NCBI GenBank assembly: GCA_948474755.1
Contig: CAOLHI010001664.1
Coordinates: forward strand, 283,696-347,695
DNA from: Ctenosaura bakeri
Taxonomy: Eukaryota; Chordata; Lepidosauria; Squamata; Iguanidae
Length of the DNA: 64,000 nt
Reading direction: 5' to 3'
This document shows, piece by piece, positions 11,206 to 23,068 of the stretch; positions within the stretch are counted from its first letter, which is position 1, and each line of letters opens with the position of its first letter. The position numbers and the translations under genes were made by a program. The notes under the pieces are model-generated. The model was given only the letters and a program-made list of their open reading frames with translations, was not told where the DNA came from and ran no database searches.

Positions 11206-13925
11206 AAAAACGTGACTTGCCGGTCGAAGAAGATTTCTTGGAAGATGGTTGATGACATCTGGAGCGGCGGGAAGAAGCTGGCAAAGACGATTGGTGAGAT
11301 GTGCGACGAGGAGAGCGTGACCTATAGGAGGAAGGGTGCCTCCACAAAGAACAGGATGAAGATGGCCTTCTAGGTTGAGCTGTTGGGTGAAGGCCATCTT
11401 TTTAGCTGCCAGATGAGCTTTCATAAGATGGTCCATAGCATCATCTGTAGTCGCATGGAAGAGTCCTTGGCCGTCAAAGGGCAGGTCCTCAATCTTTTTT
11501 CTGCTATCCTTGGTCAATCCAGCAGACCGAAGCCACGCAAATCAGCAAAGGGCTATTGTACCCTCCATCACCCACACTGCGCCCTCAACAGCATGTCGGG
11601 AAGACAAGATTTGTTGATTAGAGAAGGTGACAGACTCATTATAAAATTGGATGGCAGTCGCTCTATGGTCATCCAGCAAGTGAGAAAGCAGGGGACAGAA
11701 CCTATCCCAAATACTACATTGATACCCCGCCAGGCAAGTTGAGTGTTAGAGGTCCTGGCGATCAACGAAGAGGTGGAGTAGAAGCGACAAAGATGAAGCA
11801 GTCTAAATGGTGGCCCTCTTGATCATGTGGAATCATATGGGTCCTTTTGCCCCCTTTTGTTTAGGAGGACTCGACGACGATTGAATTAGGAGTTGAGTGG
11901 TTGAACAAAAAATCAACATCCTTTTTCTGGGTATGGTAAAGATGTTCCAGGAGGTGAGGGATCAGTTGGAGCGATGCTGGTTGAGCCCAAGCATGTTTCA
12001 AAACCTCCTGCAGAACGAGAAGGAACGGAATCAGAGCCGTTGATGGGGGCCAAGTGTCAACATAGTGGAACACCAGGTCCAGTACTGTAGGAGTAGGACC
12101 AGAAATGTCAAGGCCTAAGGCGTTGGCCATTCTGACTAGGATGTCAGAAAACTGCTTGACGTCCTCAGGAGCTGAATTAGGATTCTGGTCCCCAAACGCT
12201 AAAGGTGGAGATGTATGGGATTGAGGTGTAGTGTCAGTTGAATCACCATCAGAATAATAAGAACCGGAGGAAGGAGACAATGATCGAGGGAATTGAGAAT
12301 GATGAGGTCAAGTGGCTCCCGTTGCAGGAAGAACAGCCAGTGGAACAGGGATGGAGACTGTTAGAACAGCTGGAGCCGGTACTGAGGCTGGAGTCTGTAC
12401 TGGGACTAAGGTCGGGATCTGAACTGGTACCGAGGCTGATGCCGATGAAATGGGTAAAACAGTTGGGATTGGTGCAATGATGGACTGTGTCGATAATGGG
12501 GCCAACAGAGATGTTGGCAGAGTGGATGCAGGGTGAGTATCTGGCAGAGGCTGGGACACAGTCGCTGTCACCCGAGGAGGTGAAACAGCCCGATGATGAG
12601 GCAATTGATCTCAGGACTGATGATGAGACCGAGATGGCAAACACCAGTAGTAGGCCAATTGGGACCAAGAACAGGATCTGGAGTGGCAATACCAAGGGGA
12701 GCATCGGTAATGAGATCCTGAAGGAGATTGTAACGGTGAGCATGAACACCAAGGGTGATAAGAAGACCAATGACGAATGTCAGGATGGTAACAGTCACAA
12801 TAGGCAGGCGAATATGAGTGGTAGGAGCCAGCTTGCTCTCTCCAAAGGTGCTCGTGATCAATCGTGGGCAATATAGGAGGCCAATGAGAAAGGCAAATCG
12901 ACTTTCTCTAGAGAAGGCTCATATGCAATGTGGTAGCTGTAGTAACAACAACATGGGAATCCACCCCTTTCACTGCATCCCGGAGAACGGGCCAGACTAA
13001 CTCTAGGTCGGTCTCGGGAAATAGCCAAAGGAGCTTCTGAAATGGGTAGACAGTCTAACTTGGGATGGCCAGAAGAGAGGGCAGGAGGAAGTGGAGTCTC
13101 TGGACATCTATCTCCAGACTGGCCTGACGTAACAGGCAAAGAGGCCAGTGGTGAAAGCCAACGGTCCAAGTTGGATGCGAGATCCACCGCTGCCGGGACT
13201 GACAACACCGGGAGCTGGGCAGCATCTCGCAGTGGGGAAAGGACAGTAGCGTCACCCTCTTCAACAGTAGACGTTGCAGGTTGCGTCAGAGGAGGTGTTG
13301 GCAAGGGACCAAGAGAAGAAGGTCGATTAGCTGATGGAGGGGCAGTGGGAGAAGGAGAGCAATGCTTCTCCTTAATCTTCTTCTTTTTCTCCTTATTGGA
13401 GGAAACAGAAGTGTGGTGCGAGGAAGCCCATTTACGCTTCGCCAAGGTAGGGACCTTGTGAGGCTGCAAAACAGGAGCCTGCTGCAAGCTAGAGGTGGCA
13501 TCTCCAGTGGAAGACGGGGCAGTAGGCATCCTGGAGAGCTTTGGAATTCTTGGTAAGGAAGATATCGGTGGTAAGGTCGGCGAGGTCAGGGTCGGTACTG
13601 GTACCAAGGTTGTCGATACTGAGGGGCCAGTTGTTACTGATAACTTTGGGACTGAGGTAGAGGACGTCGTGGAGGGTGTTGATACTGAAACAGTGGAAAG
13701 GGCGGTATTGGACGCCGCCTGCTCCTTGAGTTGAAGGGCTTGCTCCCAACAGTAGGATTTTAACTGAGAAGCTCTATTCTTCAGGGTCTGGGAGGTAAAA
13801 TCCTTACAAATGGAACAGGTCTGAACATTATGGCCCTCCTTGAGGCAGAACAAACACTTGGGGTGGGCATCCAAAAGAGAAACCTTGTGACCGCAACACA
13901 CGTGCAACTGAAACAAAGATGACAT
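11204..13925 (-). pseudogene. DIRS-A1 gag, frameshifted
   Basis: Starts MSSLFQLHVCCGHKV with Cys/His pairs like those of DIRS-A2 gag, and runs open for 355 codons (13925-12858). It then continues in other frames (12611-12871; 11861-12280 with the PLAFGDQNPNSAPEDV block) and ends in IEDLPFDGQGLF and KSRF-like codons before TGA at 11204-11206. Many Arg codons of DIRS-A2 appear here as Cys, His or Trp, the signature of CpG decay. Confidence 0.83.
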
Positions 13926-14054
13926 AAGAAGGGGGAAGAGTTCTTACAGTTTTTGTTATAAAGAGAACCAAAATGAGGTGAAAGAACGAAGAAAAAAAAC
14001 AAGAATTAGGAGAACTGCTCAGCAAGGAAGCCTTCTAGGCTGCTAACAGGTTGG

Positions 14055-14223
14055 CGGATGAAAAGAAACTGAAGAGAGACCGTTAGCTTGGCGGACTGAG
14101 CATGCTCAGTACTGGATGGGGGAGGGGTTCCCACCAAGCTGCTCAGCTCTGGAATTTTCCGAAAAGCTACTGCGCATGCACGAAGATTCCCATTGTGTGA
14201 GGCAAAGAGACAATGAAGAAGAA
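14055..14223. repeat. DIRS-A1 gag-side terminal repeat
   Basis: Inverse of 8879-9070, with the outer tip GACAATGAAGAAGAATA instead of the AACAGGTTGCTTACC tip of the other end. This asymmetry of the tips is normal for DIRS. Confidence 0.85.
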
Positions 14224-15373
14224 TAACTGTTTCTCTGTTGATACTGAAGCAGGTGTACACTATCAATCCGACAAACTAAATCCACCATCTCACAGGCTGG
14301 TCTATGAGATGCTGGATGGAATTGCTTAACAACAGTCAGTTACATAAAACAGCAGTATATCTTTGCAATAGAAATTTTAAAAGAAAAAGCTCCCAAAAGT
14401 TGTATCTTTGTTCTTCTATAAGCCAAAGCAGTAACATCACCTTCAGTCATCATCTACAGCAAGCCATTTGCCTCGGCTCCTATATACAACTTAAACTTTA
14501 CCAAATGTCCTTATAAAGTAATACCAGTATACTGCTCAACTTTTAAAAAAATCTCATCAACATATTTTGACTGCTTTTGTCAAGAGTAAGGTCAGATTCT
14601 TCAAAACATTACCATTATCATTATCAAAACTTCAAACATTATCAAATCTAGGTGGAGTAAGATATAGTGGATAAAGTGAATACAGTAAAAGTCAAACAAT
14701 TCTTCAGATGTATTGAAAGGAGATCAGCTGTAAAGAGATAATACACTGCCTATTACATTCACTGAGGCCTGAAAATAGCCAGTGATGCTCTCCAGAATAG
14801 TAGCAGAGAGCCTCTCAGTGGAGGATTCATTGTCCCTCTTTGCTGCCCAAGTTAGGTGGCTTACATAGCATAGTGTGAAGTCTGGCATTGAGTTTATAGA
14901 TGACCTAATATTGCCTTTTTGTAATCGTGTTGCAGCATGTGTAGCAATGGTATCTTCTCTAGAATGGTTGATTTGCCTTGCGGGTATTATAGCTACTGAT
15001 GAAGTTGTAAAGGTATGTGCAGTTACTGATATACTTCCTAAGGAATCTTTTTGCTAAGAGTCTCACAAATTTGATCAGGAAGCCTTTAAACTGAGTTAAG
15101 TTGGGGAGAGAGACAGTTTTCTTGAGGGCAGGACTTCATTAATAATAGGCCAGATATCATAAGAAAGAACTGGGTGAACAGTACAAGAACCCAACAGTGG
15201 GAAGAAAAAAAAAAAAGCAGCTAAGAGAAATGACTCATGGTCTTGGGTATCTCTCCATGAAGGCACGGAGCATGGGAAATAAGAGGAACCTGATCTCTTA
15301 ACACAGCAAAGCAAATATAACAGGTATCACTGAAACTTGGTGAAATGAGCCCCATGTTTGGAATATAGTAATA
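14224..15373. other. Intron, nothing recognised
   Basis: AT-rich CASK intron between a DIRS copy and a MITE. I see no coding or repeat signature. Confidence 0.4.
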
Positions 15374-16076
15374 GAGTAGCCCCTCCACATTTGTGAGGGT
15401 TCAGGGCAGAGAACCCTCACGAAAATGGAAAAATTTGTGAATAACTCCCCCCTGCAATCCTCCTCCCATTCCCTTCCTGGGCTCTTGCGCAGGAGCCTTC
15501 TTTCTCCATGCCCAGGCCAGAGCAAGGGAGTGAGAAGGGGGAAGCTTCTGAAGGAGAGAAGGAAGGAGTGTGTGTGCCCTCCCAACTGCTTTACCTTTTG
15601 CCCGGGGGCAAGTTCTCAGCACGGGGAAGAGGCAAGGCAATGGGAGGGAGAGCTGAATGGGCACAGGGAAAGTGAGTGCACACATCTTCTGCCATCCCAT
15701 TGCCTTTCCTTTTGTCTTTTGCAAGTTCTCAATGTATGGCACCACAAAATGGGAGGTGAGACCTCCCTAGAGCACAGAGAAAGCACACATGCGTTTTCTG
15801 TCACCCCACTGCCTTTCCTTTTGCCTCGCACGAGTTCTTAGCATGGAGCAGAGGCAAGGAAATGGGAGATGAGAGCGTCGTAAGGCACAGGGAAAGCATG
15901 TATGTGTGCTTTCTGCCACCCCACTGCCTTTCCTTTTGCCTTGAGTGAATTCTCAGCACTGGCGCAGAGGCAAGGTACTGGGAGGAGAGAGCTCCATAGG
16001 ACACAAAGAAAGTGTGCATGTGTGTGTCTTCTGCCAGCCCATTGCTTTTCTTTTTGGAAGAGTTGCACCGGACTGC
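15374..16076. mobile_element. MITE-like element with internal ~110-bp tandem repeat
   Basis: The left end, GTAGCCCCTCCACATTTGTG, is like those at 4832 and 54237. From about 15590 to 16060 a unit of 109-118 bp recurs at least four times. Each opens CTTTCCTTTTGCC or similar, contains AGTTCTCAGCA, GAGGCAAGG and ATGGGAGG, and ends TTCTGCCACCCCACTG. The right end is degenerate and its exact border is unsure. Confidence 0.6.
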
Positions 16077-16251
16077 AATTAGTATATGTTCAATTCAAGG
16101 TGTCTGTTTTCATGACTATCACTTATAGAACCTTCTAAAATATAATAGGTAAGTGCTGTTTCCTGATCTCCACATGTGGCTAATTCTTGTATTAAGCACT
16201 TTACCAGGTTCCAACCTCTAAAATCTTAAAGTTGTTTGATTTTGAAAACTA

Positions 16252-17739
<1,488 letters not shown>

Positions 17740-18580
17740 ATGAACATAGCCCCAAAAGCTGTCACCATTGGCCTCTCTCCATCTTTGCTGCTTAACTTGG
17801 ATCGTGAGACAGCATTAAGCGAAGACTATAGGACATCGCTTTCTGCAATCTTTGGGCAAATTCCATCTCATCCTGCTCACTCAGTGCTTTAAATATTCAG
17901 TATGTGGGATCCTTATTTAAATAACTTGACTGTGCCAAACTGTTGCATATTATTCACTAAGGCCAGATGCAATGCTTTCCCCTCAGAATTACTTTTTGGC
18001 AGATTTGCTGAGCTGCCTACTTCCTCAAGGCTTTGTCCTTGCGGGTCACAAGATGTTGAATCAATGTCACATATTTTGCTATCTTGTATTTTCTATAGTC
18101 AGAGTCGCCATCATTTGATCTCTCCCTTATTGAGTTGTATGCCGGGCTGTTCGGTAAAATTCTATGTAAAAATCCTGTTGGAGGACATATGTCCGAATGT
18201 AACCCTACCAGTTGCTAAATTTCTATCAGCTATTAAGATCAAAGAGAGAGAGAGAAGTATCAAAACTATGTTGGGATACTGGCAATGCACTTTAAGATCA
18301 ATTTTATTGTTTTAATGAGATGGAATTAATGAACTCCCATTTATTTTTTACCTAATAATCCATATTGTCTACGATTTTATTTCATGTATTTTTATACTGT
18401 TTTATGCACTTATGTACTATTTTATGCTTTTATATCCTGTTCATAATCTATCCTATTTATATATTTTATATCCATTGGATAGTTTGCTATGTTGGGTCTA
18501 TGGACCATAAAACAAAGTTTGATTTGAATCTCTGTCCCTCAAAAAAACAAAAAACAAAAAAACAAACAAAAACAAAAAAA
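17740..18580 (+). mobile_element. Non-LTR retrotransposon 3' end with A-rich tail
   Basis: The plus strand encodes a broken frame: PKAVTIGLSPSLLLNLDRE, then RLCPCGSQDVESMSHILLSC followed by FYSQSRHHL, a CCHC-like C-terminal knuckle found in several LINE clades (R4/Dong-like is my best guess). A 3' UTR follows with GTTGGGTCTATGGACCATAA and a tail of AAAAAAC repeats at 18541-18580. Confidence 0.65.
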
Positions 18581-19762
18581 AGAGAGACATATTCTTTGGA
18601 TCCTACTCACTATAGTTTGCTTTTACCTTTTGAGAAAAAAGGTATTTTGCTCTCAAAGCTGTGCTTGGTAGCAGCAATCAGTGCCACATGCTTAAAGTGA
18701 CTGTTTTAAGTCTTGGAAAGTGGCAAGTATGTGTGTGAATGAAAATCTAACTTCTATTAGCACAGAAAAGTCTGTCAGAGGGAAAAACCAGAAGACTAGC
18801 AATATGAATTCTGAATCCCCTGTTCTATCCTCAGCTAGTAGCAACTGAGACAACCAGGCCAGGCAATTTTCCAGCAAATTTATGACTTCACGAACCAAGG
18901 TGCTCTAAAAACAAAGTAATTTCAAAAGCCTAAAGTTTGTGTGCTCCACAAGTAGACAGCACTGAATTACGTGGATTTATGATTAATCATATATCGGATT
19001 CATATTTTTACGCATACCAAGTGTGGTTTGGAGATTTGGATATGATTTGGCTCATTTTTTTCCTTCTTTCTGTCTGCTGTTTATTCCACTTTCTTATAAT
19101 GGGAAGTGAACTAGAATTTTTCACTACATTAGAATCATTAGAAACTACAGTTCATTCATACTAAGAACTATCTTCAAAACACGTTTTAAAAGTTTGTGCT
19201 AACCACAGTTTGTCCAACTGGGCTGTGATGGCAAATTACTGAAAAGAAGCAAAAATGTGCCTGAATGAGCATATGTGTGTGTGTGTGTGTCAGGTATACT
19301 AAGTTCAAAGCACGTTTCTAATATTCAAACTGTGTTTTCCTGCCACTGATCTCAGAGCAGCGTTTATGAGCCACTTTATATGGAGTGCCTTACAGCAGTG
19401 TATTCTCTAGGACTAGGGGTGGTCACCACATGGCTCTACGGAATACATGAAGCCCTTCAGAACATTTCTGTCAAGTTTCAGTAGTAGAGGCAAAAAAGCT
19501 GTGCTTTCCATTGAAAACAAGAACATATTCCCTGTTTTAAAGTAGAATGGTAACTTCTTTAATAGCAATTCTACTTTAAAACAGAAATCTGAAACTTGTC
19601 TTGGTTTCAGAGAAAAAACCAGCTTTTTGTGTTGCAGTTCTGCACAGTATAGCCTCCTCTCACAGAAAGTATATTGCACATGGAACAGAGAACAATCTGC
19701 TCATATGATTTGAAAGAAATGCAGATTCCTCAGTGAGCAATATCTGTTTACTAAACAAGTCC
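18581..19762. other. Intron, nothing recognised
   Basis: No gene or repeat family is identified apart from a (TG)n run at about 19274-19290. Confidence 0.4.
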
Positions 19763-19955
19763 AAGAAGAACAGGTTGCTTACCTGTAACTGTGGTTCTTC
19801 GAGTGGTCATCTGTGCCATCATACACTAGGAGCTTTAGCGCCTGCACGGTAGCGTTCGGAAACTTCTAGAGCTTGTTCGCTTGGCGGGAACCCCTCCCCC
19901 ACGCCGGTACTGCGCATGCTCCTCCCGCCGAGCAACGGTCTCTCCTCAGTTCTGT
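19763..19955. repeat. DIRS-A2 YR-side terminal repeat
   Basis: Begins AAGAAGAACAGGTTGCTTAC and contains TTAGCGCCTGCACGGTAGCG and GGGAACCCCTCCCCCACGCC, both inverted at 25730-25815. On the strand of CASK transcription it carries ACAG|GTAAGC at 19777-19786, a consensus-like splice donor. Confidence 0.92.
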
Positions 19956-20008
19956 CGTCCGCCGTAGAACCTACAGGGACCTGAGAAAGAGGGGAGGAAG
20001 GGCGGGTG

Positions 20009-20105
20009 TGTATGATGGCACAGATGACCACTCGAAGAACCACAGTTACAGGTAAGCAACCTGTTCTTCTTCTTCGTGGTCTCTGTGCCTTCATACACTA
20101 GGAGA
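20009..20105. repeat. DIRS-A2 internal complementary region
   Basis: 20009-20070 is the exact reverse complement of the first ~60 bases of the element (ending AAGCAACCTGTTCTTCTT). It runs straight into CTTCGTGGTCTCTGTGCCTT at 20072, the reverse complement of the other tip. In DIRS-1 such a region templates completion and circularisation of the copy. Confidence 0.93.
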
Positions 20106-20140
20106 CTGTGTAGCTTACCGGTCGGATGGCGGGTCAGGTC

Positions 20141-21250
20141 CTATAGCACGGAAGCCAGCACCTCACGTCCAAACCGGGCATCTCTGCGCGACCGGCAGTC
20201 GAGCCTGTAGTGGCGTACGAAGGTCGATGGTTGGGACCAGGTCGCCACACGGCAGAGTTCATGCAGGTCAACCCCTCGCAGGAGGGCCGCAGAAGTAGCC
20301 ACCGCTCTGGTGGAGTGGGCTCGAAGCAGGACTGGCGGAGGCTTCCTCGCGAGCTCATACGCCAGTTGAATAGTCCGTACCACCCATTTTGAGAAGCGCT
20401 GGGTGGACACTTTGAGGCCCTTCCGACGTCGCCCATAGCAAACGAAGAGATGCGGCGTCTGTCGGAAGGAAGCAGTCCTGTCCTTGTAGAAGGCCAATGC
20501 CCGACGCACGTCCAGTGAGTGGAGGGACCGCTCCAACGGTGTCGTCGGGTTCGGGAAGAAGGCAGGCAGGATGATGTCCTGGTTGAGATGGAAACTGGAC
20601 ACCACCTTAGGCAGGAACGAGATGTCAGGTCTCAGGACCACCTTGTCCCTGTGGAAGACCGTGAAGGGCTCATCGGATCGAAGAGCTGTGATCTCACCCG
20701 CTCGCCTCGCTGAGGTCACCGCTACCAGGAAGGCAGTTTTCATGGTCAGGAGCCTGTCATCCGAGGTCGCCATCGGCTCGAAGGGCGGCTTCGTCAGCTG
20801 CGAGAGCACCAGCGAGAGGGACCACGGCGGTAGCGGCGGCGATACCGGCGGGTAGAGATGATGAAGTCCTTTCAGGAACCGCTTAACGGTATCGTTCCTG
20901 AAGAATGCCGAGGCAGCCGACCGTGGCGGTTGGTATGCCACGATCGCGGAGAGATACACCTTCAGGGATGGAAACGCCAGCCCCTGTTGCCGGAGGTGCA
21001 GGAGGAAATGCAGGACGGTCGAGAGCCCCGCGGGCGATACCGGCTCACTCCTCTCGTTAGCGAAGGTCAGGAAGCGTCGCCACTTGTATTGATAGTTGCG
21101 ACGGGTGGATTCCTTCCTGGCCGCGACAAGGACGGTACCGAGGACGGGGTCGTCTAGTGCGATATCCTCCAGGCATGGAGGGCCAGGCGTGGCAGGTCCG
21201 GATGGAGGACTCGGCCGCCGGAGTGGGAGAGCAGGTCCGGTGTCGGTGGC
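20141..21250 (-). CDS. DIRS-A2 tyrosine recombinase (integrase)
   Basis: This frame catalyses insertion of the circular DNA intermediate. Visible core: an N-terminal part with STRRNYQYKWRRFLTFAN (SAM-like), TSARRAGE near 20694-20715 (first catalytic Arg), RAHSTRAVATS with His at 20315-20317 and Arg, ATWSQPSTFVRHYRLD with the nucleophilic Tyr at 20207-20209. The same frame stays open upstream to 22981, overlapping the RT frame for about 1.8 kb, so the true N-terminus cannot be set; I mark only the part with recombinase homology. It shares the reading phase of gag. All catalytic residues are present. Confidence 0.88.
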   Translation of the reverse strand, partial: ATDTGPALPLRRPSPPSGPATPGPPCLEDIALDDPVLGTVLVAARKESTRRNYQYKWRRFLTFANERSEPVSPAGLSTVLHFLLHLRQQGLAFPSLKVYLSAIVAYQPPRSAASAFFRNDTVKRFLKGLHHLYPPVSPPLPPWSLSLVLSQLTKPPFEPMATSDDRLLTMKTAFLVAVTSARRAGEITALRSDEPFTVFHRDKVVLRPDISFLPKVVSSFHLNQDIILPAFFPNPTTPLERSLHSLDVRRALAFYKDRTASFRQTPHLFVCYGRRRKGLKVSTQRFSKWVVRTIQLAYELARKPPPVLLRAHSTRAVATSAALLRGVDLHELCRVATWSQPSTFVRHYRLDCRSRRDARFGREVLASVL

Positions 21251-23067
21251 AACCGGAGCAGGTCGTCCCGTGCGGCTTGTAGCAGGGGTGCGAACCAATG
21301 TTGCCTCGGCCAATACGGGGCTACCAGGATCGCGTTGGCTCGGTCGGCGAGGATCTTCGATATCGTCCGGCCGAGCAGCGGGAACGGCGGGAACGCGTAG
21401 AGGAGTTCCCCGGTCCACGGAAGCTGGAAAGCGTCCCCGATGGAGGCACGATCGTGGCCCGCTCTGGAACAGAATCGGCGACACTTCGCGTTTTCCCTGG
21501 TCGCGAAGAGGTCGATCGATGGTTCGCCCCAGCGGTCCCGAATCAGTCTGAACGCCTCTCCGGAGAGAGACCATTCGTGATGGGATGAGGTGTCCCTGCT
21601 GAGGGCGTCTGCCGTGGTGTTCTCCTGCCCGGCCAGGTGAACCGCCACGGGATGCGTGTGCAGGCGAATGCACCATTCCCACAGGTCGAGCGCGATGTGG
21701 AGCAGGGTCGTGGAATGAGTCCCACCTTGTCTGTTGATGTAGCAGACGGCGGTGGTGTTGTCCGTCAGAATCAGGACCGTGCGCCCCGCCACGGTGTGGC
21801 GGAACGCCCGTAGGGCTTTCCAGACGGCGAGCAGCTCCAGCGCGTTGATATGGAGAGCGGTCTCGTCGTCGGTCCATCTGTCGCGGACTCTGAGATCGCC
21901 GCAGTGGGCACCCCATCCATACAGGGAGGCGTCGGTCGTTACCGTCACCTTCGGTGTCGGCTGTTGGAAAGGCATCCCTGACATGAGATTGCATCGCGAC
22001 TGCCACCATCGGAGGGATGAGCGGACGTCTCCCGGCAGCTGCAGTCGGAGTGTCTGTTCGTCTCGCAGGGGATCGAATATGCGGACGAACCAGTGTTGAA
22101 GAGGTCTTGCTCTCAGCCTGGCGAGATATGTCACGGCGGTCGTCGCAGCCATGTAGCCCAAGAGCTGCTGGACGCTTCTCGCAGGTAACGTCGGGGCCGT
22201 ACGAGCGTGAGCGGCGGCCCGGATCAGGGTTTGGGCTCGAGACTCTGGTAGGTACGCCCTGGAGGAGGTCGAGTCGAGCGCCGCCCCGATGAAGTCCAAG
22301 ATCCTCGCCGGCTCGAGGTGGGACTTCTTCGGATTCACTCGTAGACCAAGGCGGGTCAGGAGTGACAACGTCATGTGGACGTCGTGGTAAAGTCTCTGTT
22401 TGCAGGACGCCACCAACAGCCAATCGTCGAGGTAAGGGAAGACAGAAGCGCCCTTCGTCCGCAGGTAGGATACCACCGGGGCCATGCACTTGGTGAAGAC
22501 CCTTGGGGCAGTCGAGAGTCCGAACGGCAGCACCTTGTACTGGTAACAGGTGTCGTCGACTGCGAAGCGGAGGTACCGTCTGTGCTGCGGGCGAATGGCG
22601 ATGTGGAAGTATGCGTCTCGGAGATCGATGGAGGCGAACCAGTCCCCTCGATGTAGGAAGGGCAGGATCGACGGTATCGTGACCATCTTGAACCTTTTGG
22701 GGCGGATGTAGTAGTTCACCCCTCTGAGGTCTAGGATCGGCCGGAGGGTACCGTCGGCTTTCGGTACCGTGAAGTACCTGGAGAAGAAGCCGGTGGTCTT
22801 GGCCTCTTGCGGGAGCTGCTCGATCGCCCCTTTCTGGAGGAGGGATTGGATCTCTTCCAGGAGGGCCGGACTCGACGGCGTGGAGTAGTAAACGCCGCGA
22901 GGAGGAATATCGAGAAACTCGATGGCGTAGCCAAGACGGACGATGGAAAGCACCCAAGAGTCCGTGGTGACATACTGCCACTCCGCTAGGTGTCGAGCAA
23001 GAGTCGGTCGGTCTCCGAGCGCTGATGGTAGGCTGAAGAGTGGGTTTTGGTAGGTCCTGCCAGGCAC
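21154..23067 (-). CDS. DIRS-A2 reverse transcriptase-RNase H-methyltransferase-like polyprotein
   Basis: 637 codons. RT core: WFASIDLRDAYFHI (Asp148), LPFGLSTAPRVF, and the catalytic box PYLDDWLL (212-215). RNase H: VTTDASLYGWG (Asp379), ALELLAVWKAL (Glu411), ILTDNTTAVCY (Asp436), TADALSRD (Asp487). Beyond it YAFPPFPLL (near 560) fits the degenerate N6-adenine methyltransferase-like domain described for DIRS elements. The first codon is GTG and there is no ATG before the RT palm, so translation likely comes from gag by a +1 shift at TTT TGA C (23069-23074). No stop or frameshift is seen inside. Confidence 0.9.
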   Translation of the reverse strand: MPGRTYQNPLFSLPSALGDRPTLARHLAEWQYVTTDSWVLSIVRLGYAIEFLDIPPRGVYYSTPSSPALLEEIQSLLQKGAIEQLPQEAKTTGFFSRYFTVPKADGTLRPILDLRGVNYYIRPKRFKMVTIPSILPFLHRGDWFASIDLRDAYFHIAIRPQHRRYLRFAVDDTCYQYKVLPFGLSTAPRVFTKCMAPVVSYLRTKGASVFPYLDDWLLVASCKQRLYHDVHMTLSLLTRLGLRVNPKKSHLEPARILDFIGAALDSTSSRAYLPESRAQTLIRAAAHARTAPTLPARSVQQLLGYMAATTAVTYLARLRARPLQHWFVRIFDPLRDEQTLRLQLPGDVRSSLRWWQSRCNLMSGMPFQQPTPKVTVTTDASLYGWGAHCGDLRVRDRWTDDETALHINALELLAVWKALRAFRHTVAGRTVLILTDNTTAVCYINRQGGTHSTTLLHIALDLWEWCIRLHTHPVAVHLAGQENTTADALSRDTSSHHEWSLSGEAFRLIRDRWGEPSIDLFATRENAKCRRFCSRAGHDRASIGDAFQLPWTGELLYAFPPFPLLGRTISKILADRANAILVAPYWPRQHWFAPLLQAARDDLLRLPPTPDLLSHSGGRVLHPDLPRLALHAWRISH

Positions 23068-23068
23068 G

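Larger units (their letters stand above)
8879..14223 (-). mobile_element. DIRS-type retrotransposon copy DIRS-A1 (decayed, internally deleted)
   Basis: Coding strand is minus. The high-coordinate end carries gag, then RT remnant, methyltransferase-like segment and tyrosine recombinase (YR). Inverted terminal repeats of about 170-190 bp lie at 8879-9070 and 14055-14223. An internal complementary region at about 9124-9198 joins the inverses of both ends. No target duplication is seen, as expected for YR-mediated insertion. Compared with DIRS-A2 it lacks roughly 0.95 kb covering the RT catalytic palm and RNase H, and has several frameshifts, so it cannot move by itself. Confidence 0.92.

Noticed and set aside
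12238..13556. Plus-strand frames over the DIRS-A1 gag
   Set aside because: Reverse-strand shadows of the decayed gag; the homology is all on the minus strand.
15425..16138. Overlapping open frames on both strands
   Set aside because: They arise from the 110-bp tandem repeat lacking stops; they have no domain and no splice context.
18365..18700. Plus-strand hydrophobic frame, considered as a small membrane protein
   Set aside because: It covers the AT-rich 3' UTR and A-rich tail of a LINE; hydrophobicity reflects T-rich codons.
20519..22656. Several plus-strand open frames across DIRS-A2
   Set aside because: They are antisense shadows of GC-rich coding sequence, with no domain of their own.
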